The notes below the pieces were generated by a model. That model had not been told where the DNA came from and made no database searches. It was given only the letters and a program-made list of their open reading frames with translations. Shown here one piece after another: positions 1-6,195 of a stretch of DNA of 6,799 nucleotides (the stretch's first letter is position 1; the number at the start of each line of letters is the position of its first letter). This DNA is from JAERML01 sp035687895 (GTDB lineage: Bacteria; Bacteroidota; Ignavibacteria; UBA10030; UBA6906), in the NCBI GenBank assembly GCA_035687895.1, contig DASRUE010000198.1, positions 1 through 6,799 on the forward strand, written 5' to 3'. Position numbers and translations under genes: made by a program.

Positions 1-1100
1 CCCGACTTAAAGCTTGCCGACGACCGCTCGCGTTCCCCATTCTGCCCGTTGCCACTCGTCTTGTGAACGTGCTCATGGATATGCTCAAGTTCGTCATGAT
101 AGAACGACACAGCCGCTTTCCCGATCTTCAACTTCGGGAGATCCGAATCAAGATCCTCTGCATCGACAGTACATACCCAATTCTCCCCGTACGGCGTCAT
201 ATCCAGCGCTTTCAAGTCGCGTTTCAAGGCGGAGTTCACTCTTGCAACGCGTCCGCTCACCGGCGCATTGAATGGAATCGTACGATACCCTTGCTTAACG
301 TAGAACAGCGGCTGACCTTTCTTGATGGTCATGCCCAAATTGGGAGCTTCGATATCATCGATCCTGCCGATGAACTTCTTGGCAAAGTCATCCAACCCGA
401 TCTTCACCGTGCCGTCTTCTTCCATGCTCGCCCAGGTGTGTCCTTCGGAAATGAACACGCCTCCGGGAATTGCAAACTCCGAGTTCAGAAGTCCCTCCGC
501 CGAGGGAAGATGAGTCACGTGCACACGCGGCTTCAGCTCTTTCTGAATGCGGTCATTCCGGCGAATCACGAACTTCTTCGTCATGTCAAGCAGCTCGTTT
601 TCCGTAAACGGTTTCTGGATGTAGTCCATCGCCCCATACTTCATGCATTCCACCGCCGACTCTACGGTCGCATAACCCGTAATGATGATGACATCAATAT
701 CAGGACGGAGATGCTTCACTCCCTTCGCCACGTCGTCACCGCTCATCTCCGGCATCTTCAAGTCCGTGAACAGGAAATCATAGTGGTGTGATTGAACAAG
801 CCCAAGCGCTTCTTTCCCTGACATTACGGTATCAACGCAATACCCGTCAAGGACCAGAATCTTCCGGAAGCTGTCGAGGATGACCTCTTCGTCGTCTACG
901 CAGAGAATCCGTGCTTTAGGCCGTTCGACAGTCACGCGTCGGAGCGTTTTCGCCTCCCGGCTGAAGTCGAGGACCAGGCTTGTCCTAAGCGCGTCCTCTC
1001 GTTCCTTTCGAACCTTCCTATCCTTCCACGAGCTTAGTGCAAAGCGCAGAAGAACATCCGCAATAACGAAAATGATGACAGCAAGAATGAAGAGTGCCAT
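1..1100 (-). CDS. Membrane-tethered response regulator with GcvH-like output domain (3' end cut by window edge)
   Basis: This reading frame stays open from an ATG at 1100 to the left edge, giving 366 complete codons with no stop seen. Residues 1-21 are a hydrophobic helix followed by a strongly basic stretch (KDRKVRKER), which predicts a membrane anchor with the rest in the cytoplasm. Residues about 64-180 are a CheY-type receiver: acidic pair Asp69/Asp70, phospho-acceptor Asp113 (FTDLKMPE), Thr141 and Lys163 (QKPF). Residues about 206-320 resemble the glycine cleavage H protein, with HTWA, NAPVSG and TPYGENW landmarks. By spacing to NAPVSG, the residue where GcvH carries its lipoyl lysine is Tyr272, so the domain is probably not lipoylated. 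The visible C-terminus is hydrophilic with a His-rich patch (335-346). No DNA-binding domain is seen, though one could lie beyond the edge. An AAGGAG-type ribosome site lies 9 bases upstream. It follows a related regulator and is probably its partner or paralogue; the target is unknown. Confidence 0.9.
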   Translation of the reverse strand, partial: MALFILAVIIFVIADVLLRFALSSWKDRKVRKEREDALRTSLVLDFSREAKTLRRVTVERPKARILCVDDEEVILDSFRKILVLDGYCVDTVMSGKEALGLVQSHHYDFLFTDLKMPEMSGDDVAKGVKHLRPDIDVIIITGYATVESAVECMKYGAMDYIQKPFTENELLDMTKKFVIRRNDRIQKELKPRVHVTHLPSAEGLLNSEFAIPGGVFISEGHTWASMEEDGTVKIGLDDFAKKFIGRIDDIEAPNLGMTIKKGQPLFYVKQGYRTIPFNAPVSGRVARVNSALKRDLKALDMTPYGENWVCTVDAEDLDSDLPKLKIGKAAVSFYHDELEHIHEHVHKTSGNGQNGERERSSASFKS

Positions 1101-1132
1101 AGTTTGTGTCTCCTTACGTCGATGTTCATTTG
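1101..1132 (-). promoter_or_regulatory. Short gap between the two regulators with a strong ribosome binding site
   Basis: This is the longest gap between genes in the window, at 32 bases. Read on the minus strand it contains TAAGGAG (1110-1116) nine bases before the ATG at 1100, which supports that start codon. There is no room for a terminator and no clear promoter, so the downstream regulator is most likely translated from the same transcript. Confidence 0.7.
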
Positions 1133-1906
1133 CTACACCTTTTCCAATCCGCTCTCCGTCAGTTGCTTCAATTCGTATCCTATGTCGGCCGGAAGGATGC
1201 GATACAGCCAGCCTTTGCCGTAGGGATCGTGACTAACCATGCTCAAGTCGGACTGTAGAGATACGTTGATTTCCAAAATCTTGCCGCTGATGGGGCCAAG
1301 CACATCATGCACAAGTCCTGTCGTCGAAGCGATGTGCGCACACGTCGTCCCTTGCACAATCTCTTGATGGGGAGAAAAGAACCGTATCTCTTTGACGGAA
1401 CCAACGGTCCTGAGGAACACGTCTGTTACCCCAACGAGAGCAGCGCCCGTCTCCTCCAATGTCGCCCAACTGATCCAGCCAAGCCTGTAGTAGTGGTTGG
1501 GAGAAGAACCACCCACCGTCCGCGACTGTAGAAGAGTCGAAAAGTTCAGGCCGCGTTGCACTGTGCTCACCAATTCCTCCTCCGTGAACGGCTTCGGAAG
1601 ATACCCAATTGCCCCGCTGCTAAGCGACCTGACGGCATTCTCAATCGTTGAATAGCCGGTGATCATGACCACGGGAGTGTCATACGTTTCTTTCAGCACA
1701 CGTTCCAGGAGTTGGAAACCGTCAAGTTCCGGCATCATGATGTCGCACAGGATGAGCCGGTAACGATGCGTGTGCAACCGATGCAAGCCGGTTTCTGAAT
1801 CCGGTGCCACGTCCACGGCGATCTCATGTGCAGTACAGACTCTGACAACTGCATCGAGAACCACAGGCTCATCATCAATGACCAACACGTCGTACTGTTT
1901 GCTCAT
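1133..1906 (-). CDS. Response regulator with C-terminal GcvH-like domain
   Basis: This 257-residue protein is a soluble response regulator. The receiver (about 1-125) has Asp11/Asp12, phospho-acceptor Asp55 (CDIMMPE), Thr83 (MITG) and Lys105 (PKPF), so it should accept phosphate from a histidine kinase. Residues about 140-250 match the GcvH fold pattern: an ISWATLE segment, LGPISGKILEIN, then HDPYGKGW and a helical end. In GcvH the lipoyl lysine sits seven residues before the A of APVSG; the equivalent position here is Gly197, so lipoylation there is not possible. There is no helix-turn-helix or enzymatic output domain, which suggests the GcvH-like part acts through protein contacts (inference). 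The start is supported by GAGGTG (1914-1919) seven bases upstream, overlapping the stop of the kinase gene. Only six bases separate the two genes, making the kinase the obvious phosphate donor. No lipoate or glycine-cleavage genes are nearby, so a metabolic GcvH role is unlikely. Confidence 0.93.
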   Translation of the reverse strand: MSKQYDVLVIDDEPVVLDAVVRVCTAHEIAVDVAPDSETGLHRLHTHRYRLILCDIMMPELDGFQLLERVLKETYDTPVVMITGYSTIENAVRSLSSGAIGYLPKPFTEEELVSTVQRGLNFSTLLQSRTVGGSSPNHYYRLGWISWATLEETGAALVGVTDVFLRTVGSVKEIRFFSPHQEIVQGTTCAHIASTTGLVHDVLGPISGKILEINVSLQSDLSMVSHDPYGKGWLYRILPADIGYELKQLTESGLEKV

Positions 1907-1912
1907 AGTCTT

Positions 1913-3790
1913 TCACCTCTGCTGCAAAGGCAATCGGACGGAGAATGTTGTCCCTTTCCCGACTTCACTCTGAACCCCGATCGTCCCATTATGGTTGTCG
2001 ATGATCCCCCATATCACTGCCAGGCCCAGACCGGTTCCCTTCTGTCCTTTCGTTGTGAAAAACGGCTCGAATATTTTCCCCAGGTGCTCTTCCGGGATGC
2101 CTGCACCCGTATCGGAAACTGTCAGCTCAGCGTACTCTCGCTTGCCATCCGTATCCATCACTTCCCATCGCTGCCATTCGCAATCCTTCCGCGCACACGC
2201 CCTGAATTTCCCTTCTGACGGAACTTCAAACGCAAACGTGCAGGCAGCGCACCGTGGACATTTCACTTCATGATCAAGAAGGGAGGTGCCGCAGTGAGGG
2301 CAGGACACTTCTACCTCTCGTGCCGCCGGCACCGGGTAGCCATACTCATGCCGCCTCTTTCCATACACTGGATCCAGGTGGATGAATCCTTCATTGCCGT
2401 TCCAGCGTGACTTTACTCTAATTGATGGTAGTCCATCGATCTTAAATTCGTCATCCATCAGATCATGTCTCTTCGGGCAGAGAGCCTTTCTGATTCGGGC
2501 AACTCCGCGTGGAGCGAGAGTGGAAATCTTTGAGCTTACAGTGATGAGGCCATTGTTGTCTCCGATCGCATCCGCCGCGTTCACCAGCAAATTTGTGAAC
2601 ACCTGCTGCATTTGGTTCCCATCCACGGTGACGAGGGGTAGACTTTGATCCAGGTTCCGGACAATCCGGATCCCTCGTAAGGCCGGCAGCTTTTCCACCA
2701 CTCCAATGGCACGTTCTGTAATTTCATTCAGGTTCGCTGCTGATTTCTTAGGAACGGATTGTCGGGCAAAGTCCAGCAAGCTTTTTACAATCTCCCTGCT
2801 CCGCGTCGTTTCTCGCACAATCACATCGAGATCTGAACGCAAGCCAGGGTTGTCTTTTGCCCTGTTGAGCAGAAAGCTGCTGTACGTAAGCACACCCGTC
2901 AGCGGATTATTCAATTCGTGTGCAACGCCCGCTGCCAGTCGTCCCAGCGATGCCATCTTATCTGACTGAAACAGTTGCAGGCGTGCCTCTGAAAGTTTCT
3001 GTGTCATCGCGTTAAATGATCGTGCGAGCATACCCAGTTCACTGTCACCAATTTCGCCGATCCTGTAGCTCAGATTGCCGCTTCCCACCTGTTGTGTAGC
3101 GGTCAAAAGCGCGTGAACCGGAATCACGACCCAGCGTCGGACAAAGAAGATGATAATGATGCTGACTGCGAAGATCGCACCCACCGTTAAGATTGCCAGC
3201 TCGACCTGGCTCATCGCGATCTTATGGTCAACGTCCGCGAGTGAATAAGTCACATCAAGGACGCCCAAGACTGATTGTTGCTTCCCATGCGCATGGCAGC
3301 TTCCTTGCCAGCACGAAGGCTCATTGTAAATTGGGGCAATGACGCCGAGAATCCTTGAGGAATCAGGATGGACACGGAAAATTCTTGTCCGCTCGACGTC
3401 GGGAAGTCTCTCCAAGGGCCGGTCTGCCGCATGGCACGCATAGCAACTTTCCGCTCTCTTGTCCACAACATGCCCAATGTTTTCTTGCTTGGAAGAGTAG
3501 ATGATTGAGCCTTCTTTGTTAAACACGCGCACTTCATGGATCGCCGGGTCGGTGCCAACATCATTGATAATCTTGTGAACGTGTTCCCGCTGGTTCATCA
3601 ACATGCCGTACCTTGTGCTCTTCCTGACTGTCTCGCTCAACTGATTTGCATGCCGCTCCACCTCATCGAGAAGCATTGAGCGCTGTGTGCGAATGCTGAA
3701 GTAGGAGTATACACCGATGATCACCATGGCGGTGACTCCAACGACAACAATCAATCGAAAGCCTAATTTTCGAACCAAGTTCGCGTACAA
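1913..3790 (-). CDS. Haem-c-motif sensor histidine kinase with zinc-ribbon-like insertion in its ATPase domain
   Basis: This 625-residue membrane kinase starts at TTG (3790); an in-frame stop just upstream excludes an earlier start and GAAAGGA lies about 9 bases before it. Transmembrane helices lie at about 11-31 and 197-217, enclosing a periplasmic domain with CYACH (116-120) and CWQGSCH (160-166). The first is a standard haem-c site, the second a CX4CH form also known to bind haem c. HAMP follows (about 218-270), then HisKA with phospho-acceptor His291 (VAHELNNP). The ATPase domain has an N box (NLLVNAADA, 400-408), G1 (DTGAGIP, 560-566), F box (FEPFFTT, 574-580) and G2 (GTGLGLA, 585-591). 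Between N and G1 boxes, about residues 424-550 form an extra segment with eight cysteines (438, 497, 500, 511, 514, 517, 532, 537), including CPHCG and CPRC. All catalytic motifs are present, so it should be active. Likely partners are the two downstream regulators; a redox or haem-ligand signal is inferred. Confidence 0.95.
   Translation of the reverse strand: MYANLVRKLGFRLIVVVGVTAMVIIGVYSYFSIRTQRSMLLDEVERHANQLSETVRKSTRYGMLMNQREHVHKIINDVGTDPAIHEVRVFNKEGSIIYSSKQENIGHVVDKRAESCYACHAADRPLERLPDVERTRIFRVHPDSSRILGVIAPIYNEPSCWQGSCHAHGKQQSVLGVLDVTYSLADVDHKIAMSQVELAILTVGAIFAVSIIIIFFVRRWVVIPVHALLTATQQVGSGNLSYRIGEIGDSELGMLARSFNAMTQKLSEARLQLFQSDKMASLGRLAAGVAHELNNPLTGVLTYSSFLLNRAKDNPGLRSDLDVIVRETTRSREIVKSLLDFARQSVPKKSAANLNEITERAIGVVEKLPALRGIRIVRNLDQSLPLVTVDGNQMQQVFTNLLVNAADAIGDNNGLITVSSKISTLAPRGVARIRKALCPKRHDLMDDEFKIDGLPSIRVKSRWNGNEGFIHLDPVYGKRRHEYGYPVPAAREVEVSCPHCGTSLLDHEVKCPRCAACTFAFEVPSEGKFRACARKDCEWQRWEVMDTDGKREYAELTVSDTGAGIPEEHLGKIFEPFFTTKGQKGTGLGLAVIWGIIDNHNGTIGVQSEVGKGTTFSVRLPLQQR
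2137..2524 (-). other. Cysteine-rich, zinc-ribbon-like insertion in the kinase ATPase domain
   Basis: This in-frame segment encodes about residues 423-551 of the kinase. It separates two strands of the ATPase fold that normally follow each other closely (ITVSSKIS before, YAELTVSD after). It holds a CPHCG ... CPRCAAC pair typical of zinc ribbons, a later CARKDC pair and an earlier CPKRH. Flanking kinase motifs are intact, so this looks like an inserted module rather than a frameshift artefact. Metal binding is inferred from the motif only. Confidence 0.75.
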
Positions 3791-3805
3791 AACCTACTAT
3801 CCTTT
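3791..3805 (-). promoter_or_regulatory. Ribosome binding site and tandem stop before the TTG-started kinase
   Basis: On the minus strand AAAGGA (3800-3805) lies nine bases before the TTG at 3790 and overlaps the last codons of the cytochrome gene. The cytochrome stop TAG (3797-3799) is followed at once by a second TAG (3794-3796), and the kinase is in the same reading frame two codons later. The upstream stop means no earlier start is possible for the kinase, so a non-ATG start is required or the start lies further inside. Confidence 0.6.
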
Positions 3806-4954
3806 CACTAGTGCATAGCGTTTCACGCGCTTCCCAGGCAAGCGCTTCGGGTAACTGAACTGGTCGTGACAACCCTCGCACGAAGGTGCCGCCACAAAGC
3901 GATCATCTGTATGGCAGACGTCGCATGTAAGTCCTGTATGGTTCTGATCCAACGCAAGCCCGGTCACGGCGTGGCGAAAACTCTCAGGAGTCCATGCACT
4001 GTGGCAGGAGGTACATGCACCGGAGAGGCCTGCGAAAACATTTTGTCGGACATGACAGCGATTGCATTCCAGAGGATCATGAAACTGCCGCAACGGCCAA
4101 CCGGACCGGCGCTGATGGTCGAATCCGGGCTTGGGCTCCGTTCCGTGGCACCGGTCGCACCGCTCGTTGGTGTTGTGGCAGCGTTCGCACGCCTGATGTC
4201 CCTGTTCGACAGTAACGAGCTGTGCAGATGCATTCTTGCCTTTCTCATGACACCGAATGCAGCTCTCGCTTGTGTGGCACTGCGAGCATTCCAGACCAAA
4301 GCGGTCGACATGTTCGTTATGGTAGAACGTCACTAGGCGGCCCTGATCATAACTACTTTCAATGACGAGCCGCGCAGGTTTCGAAACAATCGGGTGGCGG
4401 CGTCCGAGGTTGCGCTTCTTATCGGATTGGGCAGCGCGCAGTTGAGCCTCGCTTCGGAGGGCGTGGCAACTTCGACAGCCAGTATCAGTGCTCCATCGTC
4501 CATGGCAATCAAGACACTGCCTGTGATAGGCCGCCTTTAGATCGGGTCTGCCGAGGTTCTCCCGCTGTCTGGCCACTTCATGGCACTCGATGCATCCCAA
4601 CACACGGCCAGGCGGATTGTAGTGGTGGCACATTGTACAACCTCCGGCCATCTCCGACATTTCAGCATGTCCTTTGTGCAGAAACCGGACCGGTACGTAC
4701 AGACTCGCAGAATCGGACAGCGTTTTCATGATCACGACATCCGGGCCTTCCTCGGCCGAATGCTGGACCGTTGCTATCTGCGTGCGCGGGCAACTCCTGA
4801 CGCTGGGGTTTTCCTTTGTTGGAACTTCGCTGACGTGGCATGTCGTGCACGTCATTCCCGGTACTAGATGCGAACGGTTCCGCCCGCCTGCGGTCTGGCC
4901 GTGAGCCGTCATGACAAGAACAAGTCCAAGCACCGCTGTAAGGATCGTTCTCAT
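3797..4954 (-). CDS. Exported 13-haem c-type cytochrome
   Basis: The 385-residue product begins with a Sec signal peptide (hydrophobic core about 4-16, likely cleavage after AHG near residue 19). It contains 13 CXXCH haem-c sites, with first cysteines at 36, 106, 121, 147, 160, 223, 232, 256, 266, 297, 314, 344 and 359. Many histidines sit between them in patterns such as FLHKGH and FYHNEH, consistent with bis-histidine haems of the cytochrome c3/c7 class. One cysteine (55, in RSCPR) is not in a haem motif. There is no second membrane helix, so the mature protein should be periplasmic. Its ATG overlaps the stop of the HybB-like gene (ATGA) and AGGAGG lies six bases upstream, so the two are translationally coupled. 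By analogy with HmcA in Hmc complexes it probably passes electrons between the membrane/Fe-S pair and periplasmic partners. It might also deliver or withhold electrons from the haem domain of the kinase (speculative). The exact family is not recognised. Confidence 0.95.
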   Translation of the reverse strand: MRTILTAVLGLVLVMTAHGQTAGGRNRSHLVPGMTCTTCHVSEVPTKENPSVRSCPRTQIATVQHSAEEGPDVVIMKTLSDSASLYVPVRFLHKGHAEMSEMAGGCTMCHHYNPPGRVLGCIECHEVARQRENLGRPDLKAAYHRQCLDCHGRWSTDTGCRSCHALRSEAQLRAAQSDKKRNLGRRHPIVSKPARLVIESSYDQGRLVTFYHNEHVDRFGLECSQCHTSESCIRCHEKGKNASAQLVTVEQGHQACERCHNTNERCDRCHGTEPKPGFDHQRRSGWPLRQFHDPLECNRCHVRQNVFAGLSGACTSCHSAWTPESFRHAVTGLALDQNHTGLTCDVCHTDDRFVAAPSCEGCHDQFSYPKRLPGKRVKRYALVKG

Positions 4955-6195
4955 GATCGACCTCCTCGAATTGCATACTTAACCTGCATTGCGGGGACCT
5001 CCACAGGTACGCTGATGACCGGAAACGTCTTCACATAGAGTCGGTACAGGAGAACTATCGTTGAGATGAAGCCGACTGTCACCGAGATCTCTCCTATGGA
5101 GGGGAAATACGGGTTGACCGAGTACGGTGGGTTGTAGGCCACGAGGAAAGTGTTAATTCTATTCAAGAGGACCCCGAACACAACAAGCAACGCAGCCACA
5201 AAAAGCCACAGGCGCGAGCGCACGACAACCTCGGAAAGGAACATGCGCAGCGGAATAGCGACCCCCACCACAACCTCAATGGCAAACATCACGCTGGCCG
5301 TGTTCATTTCTGCCAGGTAGACGAAACTCTCTCGAATCACCATGTCGCCAATCTTGAAGGCAAGGTAGATACTCAGAAGAGGAGCCATCAATGAGCCCAG
5401 GCGGGAGAGCACCTCCATCTCCGGTTTCAGTCCGAAGGATCGTGAGGCGCTCATCGATTCGAGTATCACCATGGGGAAACCCACGGCAACCGCAGACAAC
5501 AAGAACAGGAGCGGCAAAATCGGCGTCTGCCAGAGTGGATGGATTTTCTGACCCGCGATAATCATCAGGGTTCCCAGCGAAGATTGATGCAAGGTGGAGA
5601 GAACCACCCCCGCGATGATAAAGATGAACATCGTTCTTGAAAGGCCGCGGTCAACCGCTCGCAGCAACGTATCAAGCGGCTTGTTGAGCCACGAAAGGAT
5701 CCCCTTCAGTTTGATCCGGCCAATGAAGCGTTCTGCGGCGATGGGCAAGAATTCGGTGTAGAGAACCATCGCATAGATCATCACACACATTCCCACTTCG
5801 AACAGCGCGGAATTACCGTTCCACATGATGAGCGGATGCCAGATATAGTACCATCTTCCAAGATCGATGCAGACAGCGAGCGCGGCAAAGGTGTACCCGA
5901 GCATTGCAGTCAACAGCGCTGGGCGTATCACCACTTGGTAGTGCTCTCTGTGCATCACGTGACCCAGAGCCGCAGATGTAAATCCTCCGGCGGCCAAGGC
6001 GACACCAGCCGCCACATCAATGGCAATCCAGATGCCCCACGGATACTGATCGCTCAGATTTGTCACATACCCAATCCCAAACAGAAACCGAACCAAAAGA
6101 AACACGAAACCATTCAGCGCAAGAAGGATCAGAACAATGACCCCAGGCGTAAAGAAATGCTTCGACATCGCTAGCGGTCTGTGAGCTGAGTTCAT
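4951..6195 (-). CDS. hybB: HybB/NrfD-type integral membrane quinone-reactive subunit
   Basis: The 414-residue protein is very hydrophobic with about nine or ten membrane helices (roughly 17-39, 54-76, 91-112, 129-150, 187-205, 224-245, 267-282, 299-320, 327-345, 367-388). Recognisable landmarks are QYPWGIWIAIDV, WHPLIMWNGNSALFE and LLNRINTF...YFPSIGEI, which match the HybB branch of the NrfD/PsrC family; E. coli HybB is similar in length. HybB-type proteins carry no cofactor and exchange electrons and protons between quinones and an attached Fe-S protein. The frame is open up to 6240, but the start at 6195 is preferred: its ATG overlaps the stop of the HybA-like gene as ATGA and AAGGAG lies five bases upstream. 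The longer form would add 15 polar residues overlapping the previous gene. Whether the partner enzyme is a hydrogenase cannot be told from this window; an Hmc-like conduit is the main alternative. Confidence 0.93.
   Translation of the reverse strand: MNSAHRPLAMSKHFFTPGVIVLILLALNGFVFLLVRFLFGIGYVTNLSDQYPWGIWIAIDVAAGVALAAGGFTSAALGHVMHREHYQVVIRPALLTAMLGYTFAALAVCIDLGRWYYIWHPLIMWNGNSALFEVGMCVMIYAMVLYTEFLPIAAERFIGRIKLKGILSWLNKPLDTLLRAVDRGLSRTMFIFIIAGVVLSTLHQSSLGTLMIIAGQKIHPLWQTPILPLLFLLSAVAVGFPMVILESMSASRSFGLKPEMEVLSRLGSLMAPLLSIYLAFKIGDMVIRESFVYLAEMNTASVMFAIEVVVGVAIPLRMFLSEVVVRSRLWLFVAALLVVFGVLLNRINTFLVAYNPPYSVNPYFPSIGEISVTVGFISTIVLLYRLYVKTFPVISVPVEVPAMQVKYAIRGGRS
4961..4966 (-). promoter_or_regulatory. 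Ribosome binding site of the multihaem cytochrome
   Basis: A perfect AGGAGG on the minus strand lies six bases before the ATG at 4952-4954, inside the end of the HybB-like gene. With the ATGA overlap it indicates coupled translation and supports the chosen signal-peptide start. Confidence 0.75.

Noticed and set aside
63..791. Plus-strand open frame of 242 codons
   Set aside because: It lies wholly opposite the second regulator, whose receiver and GcvH-like motifs are clear on the minus strand. Its product has no recognisable domain and is rich in Arg/His as expected of an antisense shadow.
141..1489. Glycine cleavage system H protein function for the GcvH-like domains
   Set aside because: The lipoyl lysine is absent in both, the domains are fused to receivers, and no glycine cleavage or lipoate genes are in the window.
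3866..4336. Plus-strand open frame of 156 codons opposite the cytochrome
   Set aside because: The minus strand encodes a regular series of CXXCH motifs here; the plus-strand frame is an antisense shadow with no domain.
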